A DNA stretch of 64,000 nt. It comes from Tricholoma matsutake. Lineage: Eukaryota; Basidiomycota; Agaricomycetes; Agaricales; Tricholomataceae. The stretch spans positions 17,368,337-17,432,336 of the forward strand of contig AP026538.1 in NCBI GenBank assembly GCA_026075535.2, read 5' to 3'. The translations under genes were made by a program, and so were the position numbers. The notes beneath the pieces were generated by a model. It saw only the letters and a program-made list of their open reading frames with translations, had not been told where the DNA came from and ran no database searches. Below, in pieces: positions 41,693 through 52,769 of the stretch (the stretch's first letter is position 1; each line of letters begins with the position of its first letter).

Positions 41693-42017
41693 GGGCTGGA
41701 TTGTGGGGATCTTTGGTGATCACGCCAGGGAGGAGAAGATGGTTGCCATTACTTAGCATACTGCCCCCTTTAAGTAGCATTAATAATAGTTATTCCTACC
41801 AGAATCCACCAGGAATCCTACCAAAGTCCTGGGAAATGTTGTAATTTATATTTTTGGTGTAAGTAGTTCTTATTCCTACCAGAATCCACCAGGATTCCTA
41901 TTAAAGTCCTGGGAAACATGCAGAATTCTGTCACATGTGACTATTCCTCCAGGACTGGGTAGGATCCTACCAGGAACAGGTGGGGGAGTGTAAAGTTTTG
42001 GACTTGGCATGTCTCCA

Positions 42018-42535
42018 ATGTAAGAAAGGGAGACAGGAGCCAGTGAAAATATTGAGGTATCACTTGGGAAGCTCAACATGATATATGTTGTTCAAAGCAG
42101 AAGTGGTTGGAGTCATAATGGGTATCTGGATGATCAGAAGGGAACACATTGTGGGTTGTCTACCAATAACCATACTAACAGACAGCCAGGCCATCATAAA
42201 GAGGACCAAATTGTGCAAAGCTAAGCTACCACTGCACAATATTTAGTTGAAAACCTCCTAGACATTGCAGGCAATGTCAACCCAGCTAATGTGGACCCCA
42301 CCACCAAACATTTCCAGCTGGTCTGGATTTTGGGACATAGCGGGGTGCAGGAAAACAAAAAGGTGGATGAAGAAGCCAAAAAAGTGGCACAAGGTGACTC
42401 TAGCCCCCCCTACAGACTACCTCTGATCCTATGAGGGGAACTCCCAAGAAGTGTAGTGGCAGTAAAGCAGAAGCAACACAACAACCTGATGAGCAGATGG
42501 AAAGACATGTGGCTAGGCTCACCATGACAGCCAAA
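42018..42535 (+). pseudogene. LINE-2 ORF2, RNase H domain remainder
   Basis: Continues the RNase H begun at 39535 (AFTDRSG). LTDSQAIIKRTKLCK (about 42175) and WILGHSGVQENKKVDEEAKK (about 42328) carry the later acidic positions. It stops at WKDMWLGS near 42530; the usual C-terminal zinc domain is missing. Confidence 0.75.
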
Positions 42536-42750
42536 GCTAAGTTGTCTCAACCCCAATTTCTTGTACAGCTGACATCAGGAAAAACCCAATTCCATAATTA
42601 TATTATAAAAAGGGTATGATTATATGTCATTATAGCAGGTGCCATGGAACATGTACTATAATCAGTCCATAATCACATGATAATAGTTGAATAAAAAGCC
42701 ATTATATTCAGAATGGCACATGTTGGGGGTGCTGCTAGTACTACCTAATA
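42536..42750. other. A/T-rich spacer, nothing recognised
   Basis: TATA- and ATTA-rich DNA between the LINE-2 break and the 3' side of the next gene. A TGATTATATGTCATTATAG-like stretch suggests a small A/T-rich element, but no ends were found. Confidence 0.3.
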
Positions 42751-44299
42751 TGGCTACATAGATCATGAATCTAGGCCCCTACAGTGCCATATTCTCCATA
42801 TCCACATTGGGCAGATCTGAATTATTGCTTGGGGCAGTTAGGGTTGGGCCCAGAATATTTCTGAGAAGCATCATCAAAAAGAGCTAGAACTGCCAGTGGA
42901 AGAAATGACTCACTGAGCTAATTCATACACATTTGCCATCATCCTGTGGTATTTAGCTGAGTCCTTCAATAAGACCTGGAGGAAGTGGCAGTGCTTGTCA
43001 TACTGCATTCACATTTTGTCCAGTTTAAATTTCTTCTCCTCATAATATCCAGTGGACCAGTTGAGGAGTGCATCATATATCTGAAGACAAATTTCTTGTG
43101 AATACAACAAGAAACAGTGTATGAAAGATGCACTGCAATTGCAATGAGGCACATCATTGGCACCAGAATCTCTTTCTCATCATTATCATCTAGGCTGCTT
43201 CTGAAGTATTGTGTGAATGTGAGGGCTGGAGAATTTTTCCCTTTTGTGAAAATGACTGAGCAGAGAACAGATATGATGGTGGCCTGACTGTATGGCTGAT
43301 TCTTAATGTGCATAAAACTCGTTGGATCATCAGGATCACTAAACTGAATACAGATTTTGATGATGACCAGGAATTGCAAGTGGTGGTGTTTGAACAGAAC
43401 ACATGCCTCGAGAGAAAATACATACTCTAGGTTGTCAGTAAGTTTCGGTACCAGCTTCCTGATAAGCTCAGCCTTATCCACGGCATTTGTTGACTTGATT
43501 CCATGGAAGTTGCCATCAATGAATTTCATGGTGGCCTCCTTGAAATTCCCATGCAAGTGGCTGAGACAATTGAAACACTGTAAACAGTGACATCAGGAGA
43601 GGCAGGAGTCGATGATAGAGCATGTACATAATCAGTGAGGCATTGAAGATAGTATCAGTTGTTCTTTGATCTTGTCCAGGCCCAGATCATTGCATGGTTT
43701 GAGTATGGCCTTGAAACACTGATTTTTTGAGTCAGCTGGCATGCCATCCAGGAATAGGTTCAGGCCAATGAGATTGTTGATGCCACAGTCTAACAAAGTT
43801 TGGATGTCTTCAGACTGCTTCGACTTCAAGATGAGACCATTCTTCAGTGGAAAAACAAGCCATGTTTCTTCTGTGTAACTTTTGTTCAAGTTCTTTGGCT
43901 TTGAGTACATCAGCAACTGCTGGTAACTAGTATAGACACTGCATGAAACTTATGGTGAACCTTTCTGCCTTGATCTTGGTAAGCTAGATGTCCCATCCAA
44001 GGTCAATCTTCTAATGGAGCACCAGGATCACATGCAGATTTGATGACAATGTCATGAAATATGGATCTCATCTTCATAGTTCAAGTTTACTTTAGCTTGA
44101 ATATTTGCTGAGTTACTTGACAGTGTCTGTGCATCTGAGTCCATTTCATGAAAACCTTATGATGAACTTGACATATACCTTAAGCTTGTCTTTCTTTCCT
44201 TTAGCACGTTGATGATACTCAACCCAGGAAAACCACCAAAACAGCCAATGAGGCAATCAATGATATTTGCGACGAGTCAGATGAAGGGTGCAAGTCATC

Positions 44300-45431
44300 C
44301 CGAATGTTTATAGTCAAACCTATGGGAAGATAACTAGTTAGTACTAGTCGCAAAGGTAGTTCTATAAGAGATAGAGGTGTTTGATGAGGTCCGATGGGGT
44401 ATCGATCAATATTGAGGATGATCAATGAGATCGACGGCGAACAATGTTGATCGTCGATGGTCGATGTGTGAATTCCAAGGACCTTTCGATAGGTCAAAAG
44501 TATATGAAGGCTATAGTTGATGGCTAGAATGTGTTGAAATGGTTGCTAGTGCTAATGACAAGAGGATTGAAGGAAGATCGAGGACGTGATGATTGCAGAG
44601 GGTTCTCGTTGATCAAGAAAACTTGTAGAGACTTAGATTGTTTTTAGAAAGTTGATCGGATGCTTAGAACTGTATACAAGATGATAGGTGGAGACAATTT
44701 CTTGTCCTTCCAAGTAGATACTACAGAGTTTTATATGTTTTAAGGAAACTTCCTAAAATGGAATGAGAAACATGTGTAGAACATGAGGCAGAAGATATGA
44801 GTTAAGGCACAAGGCCAAAAAGGAGACTGAAATCCAAAGAAGAAAGAGATATATCATATGATGAAAGAGTAATAAAGGATATAGAACTAAAAGGGGACTG
44901 TCCTTTGTGTATAAATCACGCTAAGTCTCGCAATAATTTGTCCAGTGGGTTCTGTGCATGATAGGGACTTGGAACAAGGCTGTCCTACTATCAGCAGGTT
45001 TGGGCACGAGTTGGAATCCTTCCTGGTGCATGGTATTCCACCATATAGATAATGAAAGCAGTGCCCGATGTTGCTCGTAGTCTCTCGATATCAATCGATG
45101 ACACTCGACGATGGTCAACGATGTTTGATCGTGGTCATGGTTTGTTCGAGGATGATCGGGGATGTTCGATGGTCATCTAGAAGGGGTCATAGGGGCTTTC
45201 GACATAGTCCTAAGGCTGTGCGATGTGGTCTCTTGGTACGATTGATGTCGCTGGTGATGTTTCGACCTGGTCGATATGATATCGCAATCAATAGACTGGG
45301 TTGCGCTGCATCTGGGACCTTGTAGGAGTTAGCCGATGTGATTAGAATGTGGTTAGAATGATGTATTGGCCTTTGAGCTGAGGAGACCACCTATCAACGT
45401 GGAGGGACAAAAGTGATCTGGAGTTCCTCCT
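44300..45431. other. Unexplained CpG/GATC-rich insertion
   Basis: About 1.1 kb between two parts of the minus-strand gene, with no gene. It has many CGATG, GATCG and TCGAT motifs (for example ten or so in 45061-45260), a TATA-like GTGTATAAATCACG at about 44907, and less CpG loss than its surroundings. It may be a solo LTR or inactive element of an unrecognised family. The last five bases before the Gypsy solo LTR, CTGAA, are that LTR's target duplication. Confidence 0.35.
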
Positions 45432-45436
45432 CTGAA

Positions 45437-46134
45437 TGTTACAATTTTCCTTGTAACTCATGGAACCCGACGCACCCAATGATCCCCTCCAGACAGGAGG
45501 CACCCCTTGATTCATGCCTAGGGCATGTCCTTGACATCAGACACACACACGATGCATGCCAACTGCATGCATTCGATCCCCTTCCCATGGAAGGCACCCT
45601 TGACGCATGGTGACTCCATGCACCCGAACCCACTCCCACACATGCTGTGATATGACAGCCCCCTGACATGAGGTCCGTGACATCGGATCTGTGACATCGG
45701 ACACCTCATGCTAGGCATGAGGCTTATCTCTTATTGTTTCCTGACATGCTGCACCGCAGCACTCCGTGACATTGGACGCCTCATGCAAGGCATGAGGCCT
45801 ATTGTTTCTATCTTACTTGATATGCATCTATCTTTCCGATTGGACGATAAGGACCTCCCTCGTAGTATAAGTACTGCAACTCATAGTAGGGATGTCCTTA
45901 GTTTAGATCTAGGCAATTAACAGCCTTAACTTGCAACTTGCAAACTTACTCGAAACCACTAAGGAAGCCCCTTAGTGCGTGAACCTGAATGACTCTACAC
46001 AGAAGTCCTGCTAGAGTGCACTACCTATCTTACGTCGGACGCTCCGAGTAAGACTAGTGCAGAACGACTCGTCGAGGAAGCACCTCATCGAACGACATCG
46101 ACTAGATCGAGTGGTTGAGGCTTTGCCCTTAACA
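45437..46134 (+). repeat. Solo LTR of Gypsy-1 family
   Basis: 698 bp, TGTTACAATT to GCCCTTAACA, with the perfect duplication CTGAA on both sides (45432-45436, 46135-46139). Longer than the 610 bp LTRs because the ACATCGG..CCTCATGC hairpin block is duplicated (about 45670-45805). It marks an older insertion that recombined out. Confidence 0.95.
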
Positions 46135-47079
46135 CTGAATCCTTCAAGACAGGTGCTATTGAAAATCTCAATGATAACATGTGACTGTGTGACAGGATGT
46201 GACAAACTCACATGCTTTGTTGAGCATCTTTCACACCACTGCTTTCTTACCTCCCTTGCTCAATGCCAACTGCATAGTGGGGTTCACTTTTGAAATCTTT
46301 CCCATGCCCTTCATGGACATGGCGACAACTCACTAGGAAGTTTGGTAAGCACCCATCCAATTATTGACCTCATGATCAAAGCTTACCTCATTTCGCAGAT
46401 CATCATCTTCCATATCTTCATCATTCTCTTCATCATCCACATCCTCATCATTCTCATGATCATCCTCCTCCTTGTCTTCACCATCTTCATCCTTGAATTC
46501 ACCATTTTTTTTCCTGTCTTCAGATTCAACCAGGCTGCTATCTTCATCCTCTGCAAGGACACTTGCTTGAGTCTGAGATATACTGGTGTCCCTAGTACTG
46601 GCATGGGTTGGCCTTTGGGCTGGTGTCTTCAAACAGACATCTTCTGGGTGTAATTAAATATTATTTCAGTGCTGTGAAGGCTTGCTCACCTTTCTTGCCT
46701 TCAGTCTCACTTGGTCTTGGTCTCCACTCCACTTCATACCACCCTGTTTCAAGTTCACAATCAGAAGAGAGATAGGAACTGCACTCATTGTGGCCACTTA
46801 CCCTTCTCATTGATGCATTTCATTTTCATGGTGTGTTCCTCTCAACACAACACATCAGTGTCATCCGCTATTTGAACTCAGCTAACTTACTTGGTTGATT
46901 AGAGTCAGGACTCTTGTCCCAGAGATGCTTCTTATCCATGCTGAGATCATTATCATCCTGCATCAGAAGCTTCTCAAGGCCAGCACTGTGTTTGGTGTTA
47001 CCATGTGCCATTTCTGTTGATGTGTCGCTCTGAGTCTTTGGCTTTGTAGGCATGGGTATGGGTATTGAGCTGTGGCTGG

Positions 47080-47560
47080 GCTATAGTTGGGAAGAGTGGG
47101 AACACCTTGCAAGGTGAAGATGGTGGGAATGTTGATATGGTTCAAGTTCAGCATTCAGGTGAGTGTGATTTTGTCTGCACTATTTATTTATGCAGCCGCA
47201 TCTGACAATTTAATATTCTAGCACTTTTTCCCCCCAATGTCTGAGTCGTCCCATTGCACAAGCTACCACAGCATGTTCAGAACTGAGGGTAGCAACAGTG
47301 GTGAGATTGGGCTATAGTTTAGAGGAGTGGGGATCCTTTGCAAGATGGGGATGTTGGGAATGGGTCATTCAGCAAAAAGTTTGCTGAGAGGCCTCATGAC
47401 TTGAGTGATTATTTATGCAGCCAGCACTTCCATCAATTTGATATTCTATTGAGATTCTAGCACTTTTCCCCCCCAATGTCTGAGTCATCCCTTTGCACAA
47501 GCTACCATGGCATGTCCAAATTGTTTTGCTGCCCAGGCTGCCATGGCATGTTCAGAACTG
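47080..47560 (+). repeat. Diverged tandem duplication upstream of the Plavaka-like ORF
   Basis: 47080-47290 and 47310-47560 share GGGCTATAGTT, GGATCCTTTGCAAGATGG-like, ATTTATGCAGCC, ATTCTAGCACTTTTTCCCCC and AATGTCTGAGTCRTCCC..TTGCACAAGCTACC. The second copy carries the ATG used at 47476; the first is a broken start. Confidence 0.65.
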
Positions 47561-49251
47561 AAGCTGGCCTCCAGTCCCACCTGCACCAGACCACAAGGAT
47601 GCGATGTCAAGGTCTTTACATGTCAAGTGCTAGTGAACCCTCTGAACCTGATCTCAAGCTTGGCCAAATGGAGAAGCTTGGCTTTGAATCATCATCAGAT
47701 GCAGAAATACTGATTGAACCTCAAGGCAACTATTTTGGAGAATATGAGGCTTATGCTGATGATGACTGGGGTCTGCAGCCACTTGCTTCCTCCCCTATCT
47801 ATGCAGGTTGTGAATCTCCTGCTGCAGATCCAAGTCTCGATGATGCTGGGCATAGTGGATATATCTCAGGCTCTGACTCAGATGTAGACTCGGAGTGCGA
47901 TGAGCTTGACAATGCCACAGCTGCCCTTGAGTGTAAACAAGGCTCAGAGCCAGAACTTATCAATAGCAGCTGGTCATTGTGGCTGTCATCATCACTGGTG
48001 ATCCCTGACTATCTTGTGCCCTAGGGGCATGGGCATCATCAGTGTGACATGGCGGTGAATGAGAGGTCAGGAAGTGCATACCTTGTGGGTACCCCACTTC
48101 ATGGGCCTCCTGGCACCTCCTGCTCCTCCTCACTGTTGTCTGGTCATTGCCCCATTATCTACCCTGTGAACAGGGGCTCACAGGAGTGGTGCAGAGGTGG
48201 CATCAGCAGCTGAGGGCGGGCACAGCCTGTCTTGCTTTCATGACCATGGTCACTAGTAGTTCTGTTCATAAAGAGTAAACAAAAATGTTTGTAAGTTTAT
48301 TAAAATAAGAAATGAATCAAAAAACCATACCTTGACATTTGCTGTCATTTGGGCCCACATCACGTCCAAGATGTTTGCTGGTGTCAGAGTGGGGATGGAC
48401 ATGGGATTGGGAGTGGGGGCATGGGAGTGGGAGTGGGAGGCATGGAAGTGGGAGTGGGGGGGTGGTGGCAGACATGCATTGTGAGAGCAGAGTTTGAAAT
48501 TGCGATAAAAAATGAAGACAAAAATGAATATGAAAAGTAGCCACTTTGCAAAATGGGGGGTATGTGCCCAGTTTGCAAAAAAGGCTCCTTTTTGTCTTCA
48601 TTTATTTTTCAAAAAGTAACCCAAAAGTAAAACAAAAAGTAGCTGAAAAGGAGCCAAAAATGGCTACTGTGAATGACCCTTATGGTGCTCTTGGACATGG
48701 ATGATGATGAGCCTATCACATTACACTCAAATCCATACCACCACCCTACTCATACAGGACCCTATATCACATGTCACTCAAATCCATTAGCTGGCATCCC
48801 CTTGCGATCTCTGAAACCCATCAACAATCAACAAATGACATCTACCAGGTGAAGCTGGGGGAAAGCCCAAACCCATATGCTCCATTCTCATTGGAGATCG
48901 ACTGGGGAGTTGCTCGCTGGGCAAAACTTCAAGGGCCAAGTTCAACAGTGTTTTCAGAATTGCTCAAAATACCAGGTGTATGTTGATCTTGTGAGATTCT
49001 TGAATGGCTGTGCTGAGAAGGAAGTTTGATCAGATTGTTGAGAAACTTGGCCTCTCTTACTCCAATGCTCAAGAGCTCAACAACATCATTGATAAGAAGT
49101 TGCCTGGTTGTCCACCATTCAAATGCTGAGAAGTAGCTGTTGATGGTCAGGCATTTGATGTTTATTTCCAAGATGTTGTCGTGTGTGTCCATGGTCTTTT
49201 TGGGGACCCTGAATTCTCACAACACTTGAAGACTGCACCAGAGTGCCATTA
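47476..49251 (+). pseudogene. Plavaka-like transposase, 5' part only
   Basis: First block 47476-48024: a C2H2 finger (CPGCHGMFRTEAGLQSHLHQ) and an acidic linker (SGYISGSDSDVDSECDE). After an insertion the second block (about 48770-49251) reads YAPFSLEIDWGVARWAKLQG, SSTVFSELLKIPGV and, in further frames, LNNIIDKKLPGCPPF, VDGQAFDVYFQDVV and FGDPEFSQHL. From memory these are the N-terminal features of Plavaka (CMC/CACTA-type) transposases of basidiomycetes. Cut at 49252 by the Gypsy-2 LTR; the rest is outside the window. Confidence 0.6.
48025..48690 (-). mobile_element. Fragment of the palindrome/intron element family inside the Plavaka-like gene
   Basis: In minus-strand sense there is a GGGCCCAAATGACAGCAAATG hairpin (48335-48356), then GTATGG.. 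to ..GAACAG (48330 to 48262, 69 nt intron-like), then a GGCTCACAGGAG/CCTGTGAACAGG inverted repeat (48160-48190). G/T-rich flanks (GGAGTGGGAGTGGGAGG). No terminal repeats or TSD were found. Confidence 0.5.
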
Positions 49252-49775
49252 TGTAAGGGCAACCTTACGGTCAGAGTCCTAAGAACTCAATACTTGCAAG
49301 GGAAAACCAAAGATTAGATTTAATAACTATTGAACAAGGAAAAGACCCGAAAACCAAAGAGAAAACTCTAAGGAGTCCAGTGCAATGTCGAAGTATATAT
49401 ATGGAAGGCATGCGACATTCTAAAATACTTGGAGCCCCTTCCATCCTAGCACTAATTCAGATCCAGGGTCATGTTCCCATTTGGGGAGATGGCCATCAAT
49501 CAGTGATAGTGTCCGCATCAGGCCATAATTGGTAATGGGCATGCGAAGACATCCTTGATCATTTCCTCAGGCGCAATGATATGCGCCAACTGTGACAACA
49601 GTTTGTGCAGGGGCATTGACTGCGAGAATGGTGAGAGGACAATAGGGGATGATGGATTGATATGTTGGAATGTTTGTAGATGGTTGGCACAAAGGCGCCT
49701 TGTTGCGTGAATGTTTGCGTGTTTGCCAAAATGTGCACCAACCATTGTAGGGGCTCATAAGGTGTTCCCCTTACA
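49252..49775 (-). repeat. Gypsy-2 3' LTR
   Basis: 524 bp with terminal inverted repeat TGTAAGGG..CCCTTACA. In minus sense a G-rich polypurine run (AAGGGGGGGGTGA, 49776-49790) comes directly before it. The matching 5' LTR is not in the window. Confidence 0.9.
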
Positions 49776-49786
49776 TCACCCCCCCC

Positions 49787-51359
49787 TTAAGGTGCAGTGT
49801 CCCGATGCACAAAATTCCATCGGTGTGGATATTGTGGTCGGAATCCCATCTGTCCAAAGGTAAGTGCATTAACACATTTTGGGGCACTCGGATGAGCCCT
49901 GTAGAAGTTCGTGATTAGTTTTGCAGCATCAAGATCCTCCTCTGGAATCCATGAATTCTCTTTGTGCCCATAACCTTTCCATCTGACCAGATACTGCGAC
50001 TTCCTATCCTTCATCCTGCTGTCCAGCACCTCATCCACCTCATACCTCTCCTCTCCTCCTACGATCTCAGGGGGCGGCAGTGGTTTTGCATGGCACCCTT
50101 CAATCAGGTCCATTGGCATGGGCATGAGCTTGATGATGTGGAACACCGGATGTATTCGAGCCATCGATGGTGGCAGTTGGAGGCAATATGCATGCGAGCC
50201 GACAGGATGAATGACTGGTTATGGCCCCAGGAAGCGGTGCGCAAATTTCTTTGTGGGTCTAGTTGTGCTGATATCCGAAGCATCCAGGAAGACCTTTGCG
50301 CCTATCGCAAAAATCAGTGTGGGGATTTGCCGTTGGTTATAGTACCTCGCCATATCATCCTTCGATTTGGCAAGGGCAGCATGAGCCTCCTCCAACATCG
50401 ATTTCATCTGATCCGCAAACTTGTTGACTGCCTCAAGCCTCGAGGGTTGTTGGTTGGGCTCAAAACCCATCTGTGGATGTCTGCCAGTGTCAACGAAGAA
50501 GGGGGAGTGCTGGGTGGATGAGTGGACATGGTTATTGTATGTGAATTCACCCAGAGGGAGCAGAGTGTCCCAATCATTTTGGCGCTCATTCACAAAAATG
50601 GGGATGTACTGCTCAAGCTCCTGATTGACTTGCTTGGTCTGCCCATTGGACTGTGGGTGATACACTGTGGATGCTGAAATGGTGATACCCAACAAGCAAT
50701 ACAATTTATGCATGAATTGTGCTACGAACTGCAGTCCCCGATCTGGGGCATTGATTTTGGGAGGCCATGAAGCTTCCACATGTTCTGCAAGTACAATTGC
50801 GCCGATCCCAGCGCCATAATGGTGGTGTGAGTGGGTATGAAATGGCTGCACTTGCTCACTGAGTCTACCACCACCATCATTGCATCGAAGCCATGGGAGT
50901 CCAGAAGTTCAGTGATGAAATCAACACTTACCACATCCCAGCAATTTTCGGGGATTGGGAGGGGGTGTCAACACTTCTGCACCTTCGTGCAAAGACACAG
51001 ATCACAGGCCTTACAGTACTGACTGACAAAGCGCAACATGTTTGGCCACCAGTAATTGTGTGAGATGAGTTCAAGTGTTTTCCAGCGCCTGGCATGTCCA
51101 CCAATCTTGGAGTCATGATGCTGTTCAGTGATTCTGCGCCGTAAGTCTGGTATGAGCAGAACATAAATGCGATCACGAAACCTCCATAATCCATCCTCCT
51201 CTGTCCACTCCGAGCTTTGCAATGACTTGCCCTCGGCCCTATCCAACTCCTTCATCGCTAGTACCACTGCATCTTCACTCTTTCCATCCTGAACCCCTTT
51301 TCGCACTTCGTGCAAGATATTTCGCTCCACTCCTTCAATTGTCACCCCTTCGAGTGCGC
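49787..51359 (-). pseudogene. Gypsy-2 integrase and chromodomain
   Basis: Zinc domain: ITEQHHDSKIGGHARRWKTL..CKACDLCLCTKV (about 51000-51140). Catalytic core: VDFITELLDSHGF (first Asp), then across a frameshift PDRGLQFVAQF (second Asp), then NGQTKQVNQELEQY (about 50640), where the third catalytic residue Glu is Lys. A tail (FAHRFLGP) and the chromodomain RYEVDEVLDSRMKD..YLVRWKGYG..SWIPEEDL (about 50065-49935) follow. Chromodomains direct integration to chromatin bearing methylated histone H3. This integrase is dead. Confidence 0.85.
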
Positions 51360-52497
51360 TGATAGGTCCACTGTGTGCTCTAAACTCTGGGACCATCTCC
51401 AGAGGCATCAAAACATCAAAATGCATGCTCCCAACCCCTACAAACCCCGCAACACCGCTCCGAAACTATTTTGATCAACTTCGAACAACTTTGAACAATC
51501 TCGAATGACTTTGAACAATCTTGAACAACTTTGAACAATCTTGAACAACTTTGAACAACTTTGAACAATATCGCAGCACTTCAAACGCCTTTGGCCACTG
51601 TACACCAATTGCACCACCCTTGGGATACACGCAGCACACCTTGTAAGAGTTAGTGCGTCGCATATCGAGCACCACCAGACACGAGGAGATACAACGACGG
51701 GATTCTAGGACGCGATTGTGGCGCTTTGATGCCTTGATGATATATTAGATCAATGGGGACAGGTACCAGTGATAAATCATGTCTCTAGATGTTTCCCTTC
51801 TTATCGTCTTTCATTTATTCTATGATTTGCAAAGATTCTCTATTGTTTTATATCTTGCCTCATGTTTTATTTCCTTTTTAGTATCACTTCTCCCAAACAT
51901 ATATAGCCTTGTACTAGCTACTTAGAAAAAAAAATAGATCATCCTCTCACATCAATCGTCTGATTTAAGAGCTATTCTCTTGAGTCCAAGCATCTCGACT
52001 TAGTCTCGAAATTCAGTGTTTTACACCAAATTTCCTCGAACTCCTCATACTAGCTTCACAAAACTATCGCATATTGTCTATCCTCTCTAGACCCCTTTCT
52101 ACGTCCTCATAGTCTATCCTCAGTCACCATCAAAGGCATCTTCATCTTCTATAAAGACCTTTGAACTTCATTGCACTTCTTCGCACTTCATCGCACCTCT
52201 TCGAATACTCATCGAACTTCATTAAATTTCCCTCAAACATTATTGCAGCACTTTGTACGCCCTCGATTATTATCAAACGTCTCTTGAACATCATCGCAGC
52301 GCTTTGAATACTTTCGAGCCTCTTTGAACCTCATTGCACCTCATTGCACCTCATTGCACACCCTTTAGAGTCGTTTTCATACCCCTGGTTTACAGCGGTG
52401 ATATTTAGTACCACCTTGCAACCTTCCTCTAACTAGCGTTATACCATTCGAGCCCTTATTGTGGGTTTTGTTTGGGTTTCCTGGTCGAGTATCATCA
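51360..52497 (+). repeat. Gypsy-3 5' LTR
   Basis: 1138 bp. Near its start are degenerate short tandem repeats of the AACAACTTTGAACAATCTTG type (51478-51575); their copy number explains the 40 bp difference from the 3' LTR. A TATA-like CATATATAGCC is at about 51897. The U5 part is rich in TTCGAAC/CTCATTGCAC repeats (52150-52370). Confidence 0.95.
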
Positions 52498-52500
52498 TTT

Positions 52501-52518
52501 TGGAGCCCACTGCGAGGG
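52501..52518 (+). promoter_or_regulatory. Gypsy-3 primer-binding site
   Basis: TGGAGCCCACTGCGAGGG starts 3 bases after the LTR and begins with TGG, the complement of a tRNA CCA end. This is unlike Gypsy-1, which self-primes. The tRNA was not identified. Confidence 0.7.
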
Positions 52519-52769
52519 GTTTCTAAATCATTTCATCGCCTAATCCATCTCGAATCTCCTGGCTTAGGCCAACACAAGCTAGAAACCTACAGATCGACAC
52601 TCGTCATGCCTTCGAATCTCTCGAACAATCGGGAGATATTCTTATACCTGTTTCCGAAGCAGAATCGACTCATCATTGACTATTCCCTTCACCAATATCA
52701 TCGCCCTCAACATCATCTTCTACTTCTTCATCTTCGTCATCTACATCTTCATTCATCCTTCCAACAACT

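Larger units (their letters stand above)
39716..42000 (+). mobile_element. Element C: hAT-like non-autonomous element with palindromes and introns
   Basis: Left end GAGGTCTTTACACTCCCCCA; right end the inverse of CTTTACACTCCCCCAC followed by TTTTG. A perfect 8 bp duplication GACTTGGC flanks it (39708-39715, 42001-42008). Subterminal DNA has repeated TTCCTGGTAGGATTCC-like motifs on the left and two copies of TTCCTACCAGAATCCACCAG on the right (41800, 41872). Interior: an outward tRNA-like segment, four hairpin-intron modules, and four 18 bp palindromes. Opposite orientation to element A. Confidence 0.85.
39594..42017 (+). repeat. Solo LTR of the small LTR element, split by element C
   Basis: 39594-39715 (TGGAGTAGGGTGTTTGG..) and 42009-42017 (ending GTCTCCA) are the two parts of one LTR separated by element C. 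Flanks ATGA / ATGT are an imperfect 4 bp duplication. It lies inside the LINE-2 RNase H domain (KAFTDRSGINGSIGVAAM). Confidence 0.75.
32100..42540 (+). mobile_element. LINE-2: Tad1/I-like LINE split by the small LTR element and its solo LTR
   Basis: Same domain order as LINE-1, on the plus strand: ORF1 (32196-33390), endonuclease (33547-34720), [small LTR element 34725-37283], RT (37284-39305), RNase H (39470-39593 and 42018-42535 around a solo LTR). It starts within about 40 bp of the ABC transporter stop. The C-terminal zinc domain and a poly(A) tail are missing after about 42535. It is a different, diverged LINE lineage from LINE-1 rather than a recent copy. Confidence 0.8.
42750..47053 (-). 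pseudogene. Multi-exon fungal gene resembling DUF6532 proteins, split by insertions
   Basis: Start MPTKPKTQSDTSTEMAHGNT (ATG 47053); exon 1 ends at a GTAAGT donor (about 46890). Later exons: KQGGMKWSGDQDQVRLKARK (about 46700-46790), an acidic block GEDKEEDDHENDEDVDDEEN (46386-46632, donor GTAAGC), then after the insertions FLDGMPADSKNQCFKAILKP (43632-43916) and KFIDGNFHGIKSTNAVDKAE..LVPKLTDNLEYVFSLEACVL..IQFSDPDD..FTKGKNSPALTFTQYF (42966-43556). From memory this resembles the DUF6532 group of Agaricomycete proteins (function unknown, often multi-copy); not verified. A Gypsy-1 solo LTR and about 1.1 kb of other DNA break it. Confidence 0.55.

Noticed and set aside
42600..42720. Small A/T-rich MITE
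   Set aside because: No inverted ends or target duplication could be found.
46333..46653. Plus-strand hydrophobic ORF (isoleucine-rich, membrane-like)
   Set aside because: Antisense of an acidic Glu/Asp-rich exon on the minus strand; GAA/GAT repeats read as Phe/Ile/Leu.
48010..48240. Continuation of the Plavaka-like exon
   Set aside because: Composition and the inverted GGCTCACAGG motif match the palindrome element family rather than transposase.
49930..50080. Chromodomain as a host chromatin gene
   Set aside because: It directly follows integrase in the same minus-strand polyprotein and lies next to the polypurine tract and LTR.
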